This document shows, piece after piece, positions 1 through 13,139 of a stretch of DNA of 64,000 bases. The notes under the pieces were generated by a model. That model was not told the origin of the DNA and ran no database searches. It was given only the letters and a program-made list of their open reading frames with translations. Source of the DNA: Betaproteobacteria bacterium (lineage in GTDB: Bacteria; Pseudomonadota; Gammaproteobacteria; Burkholderiales; SG8-39). Made by a program: the position numbers and the translations under genes. The stretch's first letter is position 1. Every line of letters starts with the position of its first letter. Where the stretch lies: positions 28,034 through 92,033 of the forward strand of contig CANJRC010000003.1 in the NCBI GenBank assembly GCA_947476535.1, written 5' to 3'.

Positions 1-210
1 ATCCTGTCCATTACTGCAGGAGACCGGCCCGGCCTTCTGTATGGAATTTCCCGGACATTGGGTGAATATCATCTGAATCTTCATACGGCAAAAATTGCAA
101 CGCTGGGAGATCGTGCCGAAGACACCTTTCTGGTCTCGGGCGATGCGCTGCATCACCCGCAAACGGTCTTGTTGCTCGAGCAAGCCCTGCTGAAGGTTCT
201 ACAGGCCTGA
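1..210 (+). CDS. glnD: [Protein-PII] uridylyltransferase, C-terminal fragment
   Basis: The first 69 codons in frame 1 read as the last ACT domain of GlnD, the enzyme that adds and removes UMP on PII signalling proteins in response to glutamine. The motif DRPGLLYGISRTLG at residues 8-21 of the fragment, followed by AKIATLGDRAEDTF, is typical of the final GlnD ACT repeat. The gene runs in from the left edge, so the catalytic domains are outside the window. It ends 5 bases from the end of the convergent def gene. The identity is fairly secure despite the short length because the motif pair is distinctive. Confidence 0.8.
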   Translation: MLSITAGDRPGLLYGISRTLGEYHLNLHTAKIATLGDRAEDTFLVSGDALHHPQTVLLLEQALLKVLQA

Positions 211-215
211 ATACG

Positions 216-746
216 TTATTCGCTCTCCGCGACACGAGTCGGGGTTAGCTCGTCGACAAATCCGAACCGTTGCAAGTCGCGAATCCGCGTCGGGTAAAGA
301 ATTCCATCCAGATGATCGCATTCGTGTTGCACAACCCGAGCGTGAAAGTCGGTCACGTCGCGGCAGATGCCATTTCCGTTCGCATCATACCCTTCATAAC
401 GCAGCCGCCTCCATCGGGAAACTTCACCCCTCAAGCCAGGAACGGACAGGCAACCTTCCCATCCTGAATCCTGCTCCAACCCCATTGGCGTGAGTACGGG
501 ATTGATCAGCACCGTCTCTGGTATTTCCCCTGCATCGGGGTATCGGGAGTTGAACTTGAATCCAAATACGACGACCCGTAAGCCGACCCCGATTTGTGGA
601 GCAGCAAGGCCGGCGCCATTCAAGTGCAGCATGGTGTCGAGCAAATCTCTCACCAAAGCATCCAGCTCAGAAGTGCCAAATTGAGCGATTGGGCTGGAAG
701 TTTCCAGCAGTCTGGGATCCCCCATTTTCAGGACATTTCGAATCAT
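216..746 (-). CDS. def: Peptide deformylase
   Basis: This enzyme removes the N-formyl group from the initiator methionine of new proteins. All three family motifs are present: GLAAPQIG at residues 46-53, EGCLSVPG with Cys99, and HECDH at 141-145. Cys99, His141 and His145 would bind the metal and Glu142 would be catalytic. The length of 176 residues is normal. It is the last gene of a leftward operon, and its start overlaps the stop of the nucleoside phosphorylase gene by 4 bases, which suggests translational coupling. It does not sit beside fmt, the usual partner in many proteobacteria. The EGCLSVPG form matches catalytically competent enzymes. Confidence 0.95.
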   Translation of the reverse strand: MIRNVLKMGDPRLLETSSPIAQFGTSELDALVRDLLDTMLHLNGAGLAAPQIGVGLRVVVFGFKFNSRYPDAGEIPETVLINPVLTPMGLEQDSGWEGCLSVPGLRGEVSRWRRLRYEGYDANGNGICRDVTDFHARVVQHECDHLDGILYPTRIRDLQRFGFVDELTPTRVAESE

Positions 747-1493
747 TGCGAAACAAGTTCCTTCAAAATCGCCTCGACTTTACACATGGCCATGTCTGCC
801 ACGACAGCCAAATCAGCGAACAGTATTCCCTCCGCGCTCTCGCCTCTTCCAGCAGCGCTGTTTACCACCACTGCCAGCATGGCATATTCGAGGCCACATT
901 CGCGAGCCAGCACAGCCTCTGGCATTCCCGTCATTCCAACCACATTTCCTCCGTCCCTCTCAATTCGGTTAATTTCAGCCGCGGTCTCAAGACGAGGGCC
1001 CTGGGTTGCAGCATAAACTCCCCCGTCTGCCACCGGTAAATTGCATCGTTTTGCCGCCCGCAAGAGTTCGTCGCGGAGAGTATTGGAAAAGGGGTTCGTA
1101 AAGTCAATGTGCTTGACGGGCACGCCCTCTCCAAAAAAAGTGCTCGCGCGTCCCCACGTGTAGTCGATGATTTGCTCTGGAACAAGCAGCGTTCCCGGCT
1201 CATAGTAGGCTGGAATACCACCTACGGACGCGACGGAAACCAACTTGGTGGCACCAATGTCCTTCAATGCCCAAATGTTTGCGCGGTAGTTTATTAGGTG
1301 AGGCGCGATCGTGTGACCGACACCATGACGAGGAATGAAAAAGGCGCGATGCTTGCCGATGAGGACGCTACTGATTGGACCCGACGTTTTTCCAAAGGGC
1401 GTATCCGGCAAGTGCTGAGCTTCAGTTGCGACTCCCTTCAACGCCTGAAGTCCACTCCCACCAATAATCGCGTAGTCGCCGGAAGTAGATATG

Positions 1494-1504
<11 letters not shown>
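743..1504 (-). CDS. Purine nucleoside phosphorylase, probably S-methyl-5'-thioinosine phosphorylase
   Basis: This is a member of the PNP/MTAP phosphorylase family, which cleaves purine nucleosides with phosphate and here likely acts in methylthioadenosine salvage. The phosphate loop GGSG is near residue 15, RHGVGH is at 59-64, and [13 protein letters not shown] is near 190. Residue 215 in VVNSAAG is Asn. In this fold Asn at that site favours 6-oxopurines, whereas 6-aminopurine MTAP enzymes carry Asp, so methylthioinosine or inosine-type substrates fit better than methylthioadenosine. The gene overlaps galU by 11 bases and def by 4, inside the smc-to-def operon. Family assignment is firm; the substrate is inferred from one residue and general resemblance. 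Confidence 0.85.
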
Positions 1505-4438
<2,934 letters not shown>

Positions 4439-5551
4439 TCACGAAAATAGGCGGAGTGCCAGCGACTCGCCAGCGGAAAACCCGTGTTCCTGCATCTTTC
4501 TATAGGTTTCATCGAGCTGCACTCGTATTGATGACAATGCTTTCTCTCCAATGGCCAGATGATTGTCATCAACGACTTGCCCCCCCACTTCCGCTGCAAA
4601 TTTCACAGCGGTTCCAAACAGGTTAGACACCAGCTCAGGAGAGGGCTTTGCACGCGGAACATCGACCTCAAAGGTGACGGCTCTGGTGCTCAATGTTTCC
4701 AAGGTAGCCTCCGAGAACGCCACGTCGCCCAGGTTGGTCAGGCAATATTGTGAGCGTGCCGACTCATCACGCTTGTGAAACCCGCCATCGGCTCCCAACT
4801 CCATACCGGCAGTTGCAGCTGCTGCAAGTAGCTGCCTTCCAGAGAAAGGTCTGTCTGTTGAGATGACGTTCAATCCCACTTTGATATCCACATCCGTAGA
4901 GAACTGGTCAAGATCCTTGGCCCGTATTAGAGCTTCGGAAATCCCCTCTTCCGAGGCTAGCGCATCCAATCGCACGGCCAGTCCACGCATTGCCCCGTCA
5001 AATCGAGCTAGTTGGGCTGCATCGATACAGCCTCTGCGATCCACCAATTGCACACAACCTCGAATGATTCTGCAGATGTCACCATGCTCGATGCTTCGCC
5101 ACGCACTCGATTCCGAGTCGAACATGTCCACATGAACCCATTTATTGAAATCGGATAGCAATTTGACAGCAGTCTCGATAACTTTGCTGCTGTCCGTTTC
5201 CGATTGCAAATACAAGGTCACGCAATAATCGATGGGCGTGATTGAAGTGGGCACCTCCATCCGAGGTTGGCGCTCCGCTTCACTTTCGGCTTCGCGTGAC
5301 AAGCCAGGTCCCGGTTCCTCATATTGAGGCTCGATGCGCGCGGCTCCTGCCGCTGTGGTTACAGCGACGTTGTGATCGGCGGGGGGCTCGCCTTGCAAGG
5401 GGCGCACATCAACCAGTACATCGTCATGCTTTGGCGCGAAGCTGCGCTCAGCGGATTTTTGGTATCTTTTTTCTTGCCACTTGTTGTAGAGAAAAACCGT
5501 CACAATAATTACCGCACCCAGCGCGAGGAGTGCGGTTTGGAGGTCGCTCAT
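4439..5551 (-). CDS. zipA: Cell division protein ZipA homolog
   Basis: ZipA anchors FtsZ to the inner membrane at the division site. The 370-residue protein starts with a short N-terminal membrane helix at about residues 6-22 (LLALGAVIIVTVFLY), followed by a basic stretch and a variable acidic linker. The C-terminal part, from about residue 225, has the layout of the ZipA FtsZ-binding fold (VGLNVISTDRPFSGRQL, then a VTFEVDVPRAK-type strand). The identification relies as much on position between smc and ligA as on sequence, because ZipA is poorly conserved. The start overlaps the smc stop by 4 bases. Confidence 0.8.
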   Translation of the reverse strand: MSDLQTALLALGAVIIVTVFLYNKWQEKRYQKSAERSFAPKHDDVLVDVRPLQGEPPADHNVAVTTAAGAARIEPQYEEPGPGLSREAESEAERQPRMEVPTSITPIDYCVTLYLQSETDSSKVIETAVKLLSDFNKWVHVDMFDSESSAWRSIEHGDICRIIRGCVQLVDRRGCIDAAQLARFDGAMRGLAVRLDALASEEGISEALIRAKDLDQFSTDVDIKVGLNVISTDRPFSGRQLLAAAATAGMELGADGGFHKRDESARSQYCLTNLGDVAFSEATLETLSTRAVTFEVDVPRAKPSPELVSNLFGTAVKFAAEVGGQVVDDNHLAIGEKALSSIRVQLDETYRKMQEHGFSAGESLALRLFS

Positions 5552-8500
5552 GCCGCAACTGGTTCCCGTAGCTGCAAAGCTTCATCGATATCAACTGCGA
5601 CCACACGTGATACTCCTTGCTCTTGCATCGTGACGCCAACAAGGTGCGACGCCATTTCCATAGTGAGCTTGTTGTGGCTTATGTAGAGAAACTGTGTGCT
5701 CTGCGACATCTTCTTCACCAACTCACAGAATCGGCCGGTATTGGCATCATCCAAGGGCGCATCTACTTCGTCGAGGAGGCAGAACGGAGCGGGATTGAGC
5801 TGAAAGAACGAGAACACGAGGGATATCGCGGTCATGGCCTTTTCTCCCCCTGACAGAAGGTGGATGGTAGAGTTTTTCTTTCCTGGGGGACGCGCCACGA
5901 CTTGCACGCCAGAGTCAAGAATCTCCTCCCCCGTCATGACGAGGCGGGCCTCCCCCCCTCCAAACAGCAACGGGAACAACTTCCCGAACTGTTCGTTTAC
6001 CGCGTCGAAAGTCTGCTGCATCAGTTCGCGCGTCTCACGGTCGATGCGACGGATTGCATTTTCAAGCGTATCAAGTGCCGAGGAAAGGTCATTCGCCTGG
6101 GAGTCGAGGAAGGCCTTTCGTTCAGTACTTGTCTCCAGCTCATCCAAAGCTGCCATATTGATTGCGCCCAAGGCAGCAATTTCCGAAGTCAGGCGCGCGA
6201 TCTCCGCCTGTATTGGCCCTGCTTTCTGCTTTTCCGGGACAGACTGCAACAGTTGCTGAATGGTTGCATCGTCAAGACCGGCCTCTTCAAGAAATGCGGA
6301 AAATTGCTGGACGTTAATTCGTGCCGCCTGCTCCTTGAGTCTAAGTTCCGCCAGTCGGTCGCGCAACGGCTCCAATTTCTGATCCTCGACTACTCGTCCC
6401 TCTTCGCTGGCGCGAAGCTGGGATGCCGCGAACTCCTGACGATTTCGGCTTTCGCCAAGAACCTGCTCCCGCAATAAGCGACTCTCTAGGGCGACCTGGA
6501 GAAACGAGTGCAATTCAGTGTCGTCAAGCCCGAGTAAGTCTTTTGAAATCTTTTCAATATTTTGTTGGGCCGAGAGCAACTGCTCCGAGACATTCTCTAT
6601 GGAGCGCTGGACTTCATCGATCTTGGCCCGCGATTCTTTCTCTGAAAACCCCGCGTCTTGTGCCTCACGTTCCGCCAGTGTCAATACCTGGCGCTGCCTC
6701 GCAAGCGCGCTCTCCGCGTCACCCAGTACTCCCTTGGTCTGCTCTACATGGACTCGCCCGGCAGAGAGCGCTTGCGACAACGACTCCAGCTTCTCGGTGA
6801 TTGCCTCGCCGCTGGCGGCCTCGGCCTCAGAGACCGATTTCAGCTCCGAACGTTCTCTTCCAATTTGATAAATGCGTGAATCGATTCTTTCCTTTTCCTG
6901 GGTCGCCTTCAGCAGTTGAACTTGCTTCTCATGAATCAGGCGGGACAATCCTGCAATATCTGTTCGCAAGGATGCCAGGCTCTCCGTATGCTCGGACATC
7001 TGTTGCTTGAGACTGGCCACTCGAGACTGTGAGAGATTGACTTCGTCTTGCTGAAGCTGGACCTCCCTCTGCAAGACCTCGATATCGCGTTGGCGCGCAA
7101 GCATTCCGGAGTCGGGGGCGTCAGGGGCGCAAAAAGAAATTGCAAACTTACTAAACTGGTGTCCATCGCGATTGACCAGAACCACCCCGGTAGGCAGTTG
7201 GGCGCGCGTTTCGACGCCCGGGACTCCATCCACTGCGTAGTAAGAGTGCAACCAATCATTCAGTGCGGGTTCAACGAGGGGGTCTGTTATGGTTATCAAG
7301 TCGCAGAGCGGTCGCAGCCCAGGAAAATATGCCGTCGCGCCAGACGTTCCGGCACAGAACAATGTCAGGGTAGACGGCGGGGAAAACCCTGCCATTGCCT
7401 GAAGGCTTTCCGCATCGTTTGCTTTCAGCGCATGTAGTCGATCGCGCAATACGGCTTCGACAGCGGACTCCCATCCGCTCTCCACTTGCAGGCCCTGCCA
7501 GAGTCGCGAAGACTTGTCCAACCTGTGCTCATTAATCCACCCTTGAATCGCCCCGTTGTTGTCGAGGCGTTGCTGGACTTGTTGTAGTACATCCAATTTC
7601 GCCGTTTGCGCAGCCAGACCTTGCTGTAGCGATTGGAGTTGGTCCATTGAAACCTGCAGTTGGACATCCAACTCCATGCGAATGGCTTCGAGCTCAGTCA
7701 GCCTTTGCTGTTTTTCCAGCTCAGTTTCGCGGCTCCTTCCAATTTCGGCTTCTGCCTGCGCGATCGCCCCGTTGTCAGGCGCATTCAGCTCATCTTGTTC
7801 CCGGCTCAGACGCTGGTCGCGTTCCAGTAGTCCCTGAAGTACTTTTCCCGAATGAGCAAGGTGGGTCTGTTCCAAGCGATAGGCGTGTTCACTCGCCGTA
7901 AATGCATCGCGTGCGGCTGCAGACTCTGCTTGTGCCGATTTGAATGCCTGTTCAACCTCAGGAAATCTTGCATGCTCTTCCTGGGCGCGAGCCCGTGCGG
8001 CATCTCCGCGCGCTTTCATCTCCTCCAGACGTCTGGACCAAAGTTGCTTTGCTTCCTCAAGTTCACTGGACCGCTTGGTATTTATCGCGAACTGCGCAGA
8101 ATACTGGGCAAGATCAGACTCAAGTCTTTGGCGCAACTCGCTGACGTGCCGAATTTCGCCTTCCAATCGAGCGACTTCGGAGTTGGTCGCAAAGAGTTCT
8201 CCTTGCGCGACGGTCAACGCATCCCCCGCTGCATAATGCTCGTCACGGGCGGACTCCAACGTGCTCTCTATCTCGCGAATCCTTGCCGTCACTTCCTCCA
8301 GTTGCACTCCCAACCGGTCGATTTCACGAACATGACGCTGGGCCTCCACGTCAGACTCTTCGCGCTTCAATGCCCAGAGCAAGTGTTGCTTCTGCTGCCT
8401 GAGCGCCGACAGCTCATTGAATTGCCTAGCGACTTCCGCCTGTCGCTCAAGTTTTTCTATCTGCGTGCCAAGCTCTTCCCGAATGTCGCTCACTCGCGCC

Positions 8501-9072
8501 AGGTTCTCTCGCGTGTCCGCCAGTCGGTTTTCCGTTTCACGGCGGCGCTCCTTATATTTTGAAACGCCGGCGGCTTCTTCGAGAAACACCCGCAGCTCCT
8601 CGGGTTTCGCCTCAATGATCCTGGAAATCATCCCCTGCTCGATGATTGCATACGCCCTGGGCCCCAACCCAGTCCCGAGAAAAATGTCGTGGATGTCCTT
8701 GCGACGAACCTGTGTATTGTTGATCAGATACGAAGAGTCGCCGTCTCGTGTCAGAACACGTTTCACTGAAATCTCAGCGTACTGTGACCACTGCCCTGCG
8801 GCCCTCCCAAGACTGTTGTCAAAAATCAATTCGACACTCGCCCTCGCAACGGGCTTGCGCAGCGTGGATCCGTTGAATATAACGTCTTGCATCGAATCAC
8901 CGCGAAGTGCGGACGCCCTTGATTCCCCAAGCACCCACCGAACCGCATCTATGATGTTGGACTTGCCGCAACCGTTAGGGCCTACGATTCCGACTAGGTC
9001 TCCTGGCACGGTAAGATTCGTCGGGTCCACGAAGGACTTGAAACCTGCGAGTTTTATTTGATTTAAGCGCAC
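5548..9072 (-). CDS. smc: Chromosome segregation protein SMC
   Basis: This is a full-length SMC ATPase of 1,174 residues that would dimerise at its hinge and help organise and segregate the chromosome. The Walker A motif GPNGCGKS is at residues 31-38. Two long charged coiled-coil arms flank a hinge at roughly 510-650. The C-terminal head has the LLSGGEKAMTAISLVFS signature and the Walker B LLDEVDAPLDD. It is the first gene of the leftward operon smc-zipA-ligA-galU-phosphorylase-def and is transcribed divergently from queF. No ScpA or ScpB gene is visible in the window. Confidence 0.97.
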   Translation of the reverse strand: MRLNQIKLAGFKSFVDPTNLTVPGDLVGIVGPNGCGKSNIIDAVRWVLGESRASALRGDSMQDVIFNGSTLRKPVARASVELIFDNSLGRAAGQWSQYAEISVKRVLTRDGDSSYLINNTQVRRKDIHDIFLGTGLGPRAYAIIEQGMISRIIEAKPEELRVFLEEAAGVSKYKERRRETENRLADTRENLARVSDIREELGTQIEKLERQAEVARQFNELSALRQQKQHLLWALKREESDVEAQRHVREIDRLGVQLEEVTARIREIESTLESARDEHYAAGDALTVAQGELFATNSEVARLEGEIRHVSELRQRLESDLAQYSAQFAINTKRSSELEEAKQLWSRRLEEMKARGDAARARAQEEHARFPEVEQAFKSAQAESAAARDAFTASEHAYRLEQTHLAHSGKVLQGLLERDQRLSREQDELNAPDNGAIAQAEAEIGRSRETELEKQQRLTELEAIRMELDVQLQVSMDQLQSLQQGLAAQTAKLDVLQQVQQRLDNNGAIQGWINEHRLDKSSRLWQGLQVESGWESAVEAVLRDRLHALKANDAESLQAMAGFSPPSTLTLFCAGTSGATAYFPGLRPLCDLITITDPLVEPALNDWLHSYYAVDGVPGVETRAQLPTGVVLVNRDGHQFSKFAISFCAPDAPDSGMLARQRDIEVLQREVQLQQDEVNLSQSRVASLKQQMSEHTESLASLRTDIAGLSRLIHEKQVQLLKATQEKERIDSRIYQIGRERSELKSVSEAEAASGEAITEKLESLSQALSAGRVHVEQTKGVLGDAESALARQRQVLTLAEREAQDAGFSEKESRAKIDEVQRSIENVSEQLLSAQQNIEKISKDLLGLDDTELHSFLQVALESRLLREQVLGESRNRQEFAASQLRASEEGRVVEDQKLEPLRDRLAELRLKEQAARINVQQFSAFLEEAGLDDATIQQLLQSVPEKQKAGPIQAEIARLTSEIAALGAINMAALDELETSTERKAFLDSQANDLSSALDTLENAIRRIDRETRELMQQTFDAVNEQFGKLFPLLFGGGEARLVMTGEEILDSGVQVVARPPGKKNSTIHLLSGGEKAMTAISLVFSFFQLNPAPFCLLDEVDAPLDDANTGRFCELVKKMSQSTQFLYISHNKLTMEMASHLVGVTMQEQGVSRVVAVDIDEALQLREPVAA

Positions 9073-9163
9073 AAATCTCTAATTCAGAATGACCAGGACG
9101 GGCCTTGGGGGGGGATTGCCGAGTCGGGGATCGCATCCACAATGGAACATGACAAACTCAGAA

Positions 9164-9169
9164 TATAAT
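9164..9169 (+). promoter_or_regulatory. Candidate -10 element (TATAAT) in the smc/queF divergent spacer
   Basis: A perfect TATAAT hexamer lies 87 bases upstream of the queF ATG, in the AT-richer half of the 183-base divergent spacer. No good -35 hexamer is seen at 16-18 bases, so this is a weak prediction. A preQ1 riboswitch, which sometimes precedes queF, was looked for in this spacer and not recognised. Confidence 0.25.
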
Positions 9170-9255
9170 ACCACCGACGATCAAGATTTAATTTCGACAC
9201 ACATTCTGCTAGCCTGCAATTCATCCCTCACGAATGCCTGAAAATTGATGATTTG

Positions 9256-9669
9256 ATGCTGAAAAAACCGATAAAACGCCTAGCGACATTCCCGAATCCG
9301 TGCCCGAGCAGGGACTACGTGATCCGGATGCGGATCCCGGAGTTTACGTGCCTATGCCCAATGACGGGACAGCCCGACTTTGCGGAGTTGCGCCTTGACT
9401 ACGTGGCAAATCTGCAATGCCTCGAATTGAAGTCCTTAAAGCAATATGTCTGGTCTTACAGAAATGAGGGCGCATTCCACGAGGCGGTCACGAACCGAAT
9501 TCTCGACGACTTGGTCACAGCCATACTCCCGCGTTATGCACGGATTACTGCGAGGTTTTTTGTGCGAGGAGGAATATTTACCACAGTAATTGCCGAGCAT
9601 CGCAAGCGAGGATGGAAAGGTAGGCCACCCGAGCTGGAGGCGGCCATTGCCCCCCCTTCCATCTATTGA
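9256..9669 (+). CDS. queF: NADPH-dependent 7-cyano-7-deazaguanine reductase, short form
   Basis: QueF reduces preQ0 to preQ1 in queuosine tRNA modification. This is the short single-domain type of 137 residues. [13 protein letters not shown] at residues 30-42 contains Cys34, the residue that forms the thioimide with substrate, and Asp41. The QueF motif [20 protein letters not shown] starts at residue 57. The ATG at 9256 was chosen over an adjacent in-frame TTG at 9253; the ribosome site is weak for either. It is divergent from smc and about 100 bases ahead of dapC. Confidence 0.93.
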   Translation: MLKKPIKRLATFPNPCPSRDYVIRMRIPEFTCLCPMTGQPDFAELRLDYVANLQCLELKSLKQYVWSYRNEGAFHEAVTNRILDDLVTAILPRYARITARFFVRGGIFTTVIAEHRKRGWKGRPPELEAAIAPPSIY

Positions 9670-9773
9670 CCAATGCGCGTGCGCCAGAAAAGTATCAGAA
9701 TGATGCCAACCCGTAGCTCGTTACTGGGGACCACGCGGACCAGCTTGGCGCTTGCCCTTAGATTCCTCATCGC

Positions 9774-10970
9774 ATGAACCCGGACCTGTCACTGCTGCAG
9801 CCGTACCCCTTTGAAAGGATGCGAAACCTTTTCAACGGAGTCGTTCCTTCATCCTCGCACCGTCCAATACAGATGCATATCGGGGAGCCCAAGCACCCGA
9901 CGCCAGAGTTGCTACTGAAGGCCGTTCGCGATAGCACCACAGGTTTGGCGCGGTATCCTGCCACTTCGGGATCCGAGGATCTGCGATCTGCAATTCGCGA
10001 TTGGCTTGTACGGCGCCACGGCCTTGCGGACATCGATCCGACAACCGAGATATTACCGGTCAACGGCTCACGTGAGGCATTGTTTGCCATTGCCCAAGTG
10101 GTAGTCCGCAGGAGCGTAAATCCTCCTCCGATCGTCGTATGCCCGAACCCCTTCTATCAGATCTATGAAGGAGCTGCGATTCTTGCAGGCGCTGTTCCGC
10201 ATTTCGTGAATATGACTGCGGCGAATGATTTCGCCGGGGATTACGAGGCTATACCGGAGAAGATCTGGCAAGCGACGCAATTGCTGTATGTCTGCTCGCC
10301 CGCCAACCCTACCGGGCGTGTCACCACGTCAAAACAGTGGGAAGCACTCTTTAGACTGTCGGACCAGTACAACTTTGTTATAGCGTCCGACGAGTGTTAC
10401 TCGGAGTTGTACTTTGATGGAAATGACCCGCCAATCGGTGCCCTGGAGGTGGCCAGTAACATTGGCCGACTCAATTTTGAGCGGCTCATAGTCTTTTCCA
10501 GCCTCTCGAAGCGTTCGAATGTTCCAGGAATGCGCTCCGGATTTGTCGCCGGCGACAAACGCATACTCAAGGATTTCCTCCTGTACCGGACCTATCACGG
10601 TAGTGCCATGAGCCCGACATTTCAAGTTGCCAGTGCCGTTGCATGGCGCGACGAGTCTCATGTGAGGCTGAATCGGCAGCAGTATTCGGGAAAATTCGCC
10701 TGTGTCGTCCCTTTGCTGCAGGGCGCCCTGCCCATCAGCATGCCGGACGCAAGTTTTTACCTCTGGATCAAGACCCCCATCGAGGATACTGAGTTCGCTA
10801 GAGAGCTATACCGTCGCTATAATCTGACCGTCTTGCCAGGCAGCTTCTTGGGTCGGGAGCATGATGGGGAAAACCCAGGCGCGGGATACGTCCGCATGGC
10901 ATTGGTTGCGACACTTGAAGAATGCGTGGAGGCTGCTCGACGCTTTGCCGAATTCGCAAAATTTGCGTAA
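9774..10970 (+). CDS. dapC: N-succinyldiaminopimelate aminotransferase
   Basis: This PLP enzyme (fold type I, class I/II aminotransferase) transfers an amino group to N-succinyl-2-amino-6-ketopimelate in the lysine and diaminopimelate pathway. The Schiff-base lysine is likely Lys246 in [11 protein letters not shown]. The NPTG motif is at 178-181, and Asp206 ([10 protein letters not shown]) would contact the PLP pyridine nitrogen. The opening [17 protein letters not shown] matches the DapC subgroup of proteobacteria. dapD starts 23 bases downstream, which supports the assignment and an operon. Confidence 0.92.
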   Translation: MNPDLSLLQPYPFERMRNLFNGVVPSSSHRPIQMHIGEPKHPTPELLLKAVRDSTTGLARYPATSGSEDLRSAIRDWLVRRHGLADIDPTTEILPVNGSREALFAIAQVVVRRSVNPPPIVVCPNPFYQIYEGAAILAGAVPHFVNMTAANDFAGDYEAIPEKIWQATQLLYVCSPANPTGRVTTSKQWEALFRLSDQYNFVIASDECYSELYFDGNDPPIGALEVASNIGRLNFERLIVFSSLSKRSNVPGMRSGFVAGDKRILKDFLLYRTYHGSAMSPTFQVASAVAWRDESHVRLNRQQYSGKFACVVPLLQGALPISMPDASFYLWIKTPIEDTEFARELYRRYNLTVLPGSFLGREHDGENPGAGYVRMALVATLEECVEAARRFAEFAKFA

Positions 10971-10993
10971 CTCTTGACCAACGAAAGAAGATC

Positions 10994-11821
10994 TTGAACT
11001 CTTTGAATAGCATGAAGAACACTATTGAAGCGGGCTGGGAGGCAAGGAGCACCGTCGGGCCCAATAATTCGCCGGCACCTTTGCGAGAAGCCGTTGCCGA
11101 AGTGCTGGCTAAATTAGATGTCGGTGCACTGCGCGTTGCAGAAAAAATCAACGGCGCATGGGTAACGCATGAGTGGATCAAGAAGGCAGTCCTGCTGTCG
11201 TTTCGTCTCAAAGACAATGAAGTCATGCCTGGCGGGGAGACGCAATATTTTGACAAGGTACCGACCAAATTCAGCAATTACTCGAAAGATGATTTTGCGA
11301 ATGGTGGGTTTCGGGTTGTTCCTCCGGCAATGGCACGCTTCGGGGCATTTATCGCGAAAAATGTCGTGCTTATGCCTTCATATGTGAATATCGGAGCCTA
11401 TGTCGATGAAGGAACGATGGTAGACACTTGGGCAACGGTCGGCTCCTGCGCGCAGATTGGGCGCAATGTTCATCTGTCGGGCGGAGTTGGCATAGGCGGC
11501 GTCCTGGAGCCTCTTCAGGCCAATCCAACCATCATTGAAGATAACTGCTTCATCGGGGCGCGTTCCGAAATCGTGGAAGGCGTGATCGTGGAAGAGAATT
11601 CAGTGCTTTCAATGGGTGTATTCATCGGGCAAAGCACAAAGATATTCGACCGTTCCACCGGCGCGATTCACTATGGTCGTGTTCCCTCGGGCTCCGTAGT
11701 CGTTCCAGGGTCCTTGCCGTCAAAAGACGGAACGTACAGCCTTGCCTGTGCAGTAATCGTAAAGCGCGTTGACGCGCAAACGCGCAGTAAAACGAGCATT
11801 AACGACTTGCTGCGGGACTGA
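10994..11821 (+). CDS. dapD: Tetrahydrodipicolinate N-succinyltransferase
   Basis: DapD transfers succinyl from succinyl-CoA to tetrahydrodipicolinate in lysine and diaminopimelate synthesis. The protein closely follows the classic DapD sequence: [18 protein letters not shown], then [18 protein letters not shown] and the left-handed beta-helix repeats through [17 protein letters not shown]. The reading frame is open further upstream into dapC. I chose the TTG at 10,994, a few bases after the purine-rich AAAGAAG, which gives 275 residues against 274 in E. coli. An ATG at 11,012 giving 269 residues is the alternative. The usual next gene, dapE, is not adjacent; pilU follows instead. Confidence 0.93.
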   Translation: MNSLNSMKNTIEAGWEARSTVGPNNSPAPLREAVAEVLAKLDVGALRVAEKINGAWVTHEWIKKAVLLSFRLKDNEVMPGGETQYFDKVPTKFSNYSKDDFANGGFRVVPPAMARFGAFIAKNVVLMPSYVNIGAYVDEGTMVDTWATVGSCAQIGRNVHLSGGVGIGGVLEPLQANPTIIEDNCFIGARSEIVEGVIVEENSVLSMGVFIGQSTKIFDRSTGAIHYGRVPSGSVVVPGSLPSKDGTYSLACAVIVKRVDAQTRSKTSINDLLRD

Positions 11822-11846
11822 AAGAGACTGCACCAGGGAGGTTGAC

Positions 11847-13016
11847 ATGTCGGCGATGAAGCGCCTGTTTCAGCTGATGGCCGAGAAGAAAGCCTCGGAT
11901 ATTTTCATTTCGGTTGCTGCCCCCATCAATATCAAGATCAACGGGGTAGCCATACCAGTGAATCAGCAGGTAATGGACAGTACGACAATCACTACGCTGT
12001 TGTACGAAGTGATCACCGATAAGCAGAAAAAAGAGTACGAGGACACCCTGGAACTGAACACTGCATACACCCTACCTGGGGTAGGCAGCTTTCGGATCAG
12101 CGCTTTCCGGCAGAAGGGATCCCCTGCCATCGTGGTGCGCTATATCCCAGGGACGATACCGCCGTTTGATTCACTGAATCTGCCTTCGATCCTGAAAGAA
12201 ATCATCATGGAGAAGCGCGGCCTCATCCTGATGGTTGGTGCTACAGGATCAGGTAAGTCGACATCGCTATCGGCCATGCTTGACTACCGCAACGAACAAA
12301 AGCCCGGCCACATACTTACGCTCGAAGACCCCGTTGAGTTCATTTTCCAGAATAAGAAGTGCATCGTAAACCAGAGGGAAGTCGGAACAGATACGCTCGA
12401 CTTCAAGGTCGCACTCAAAAATGCCCTCCGCCAGGCCCCTGATTGCATTCTTATCGGGGAAATTCGCGACAAGGATACGATGGCATCAGCGATTGCGTAT
12501 GCGCAGTCTGGGCACTTGTGCCTGGCAACGCTTCACGCTAACAACAGTTACCACGCAATGAATCGGATCATCAGTTTCTACCCGCTCGAAAACCGGCCTG
12601 CATTGCTGGAAGACCTTTCGGCCACGCTAAAGTCCGTCATCTCTCAGCGCCTCGTCAGAAACAAGCAAGGCGGAAGAAGCGCCGCCGTCGAGGTCATGCT
12701 GAATACACGACATATGGCCGAATTGATTGCGAAAGGCGAGATCAATGAAATGAAGGAAGCAATGGAGAAAAGCCTGTCTCCGGGCTCCCAAACCTTTGAG
12801 CAAGCGCTATTCAAAATGCTTCAAGAAGGCCTGGTGACCCAGGAAGAGGCTCTGACAAATGCAGACTCCGCAACGAATCTCCTATGGCTTATCAACAACA
12901 CGGAGGCCGGCCTGTCCGCCCAGAATCAAGAGGGCGCGGAGAAAAAACCACCCCCGCCACCGGCCGGAGGGACCTCTTTCAGCGAGTTCAAGCTCGACAT
13001 GACTGGTACGTCCTGA
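11847..13016 (+). CDS. pilU: Type IV pilus twitching motility ATPase PilU
   Basis: PilU is a PilT-like hexameric ATPase that assists pilus retraction. Walker A GATGSGKST is at residues 131-139, Walker B DCILIGEIRD at 199-208, and the His-box SGHLCLATLHANN follows at about 220. The longer C-terminal tail and GRSAAVEVMLNT match PilU rather than PilT. The start is set by a strong AGGGAGG site 5 bases before the ATG at 11,847, although the frame is open upstream. It is 25 bases after dapD. No pilT lies beside it, which is unusual because pilT and pilU are commonly adjacent. The pilin at 58.5 kb is the only other pilus gene in the window. Confidence 0.9.
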   Translation: MSAMKRLFQLMAEKKASDIFISVAAPINIKINGVAIPVNQQVMDSTTITTLLYEVITDKQKKEYEDTLELNTAYTLPGVGSFRISAFRQKGSPAIVVRYIPGTIPPFDSLNLPSILKEIIMEKRGLILMVGATGSGKSTSLSAMLDYRNEQKPGHILTLEDPVEFIFQNKKCIVNQREVGTDTLDFKVALKNALRQAPDCILIGEIRDKDTMASAIAYAQSGHLCLATLHANNSYHAMNRIISFYPLENRPALLEDLSATLKSVISQRLVRNKQGGRSAAVEVMLNTRHMAELIAKGEINEMKEAMEKSLSPGSQTFEQALFKMLQEGLVTQEEALTNADSATNLLWLINNTEAGLSAQNQEGAEKKPPPPPAGGTSFSEFKLDMTGTS

Positions 13017-13139
13017 ATATCACTGTGCGGAAGTGTCCTATCTGCCACGCTAGTAGCATCGGCTAGCCACGCGATAGTCCGCAAAAGCTGCATGTGCTCG
13101 GATGCCCGGGCCGAAGATGAATGGGCTGGGCGATCAGAA

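Noticed and set aside
9073-9255. preQ1 riboswitch ahead of queF
   Set aside because: The spacer was read for the short preQ1 aptamer (C-rich hairpin followed by an A-rich tail). No convincing match was found.
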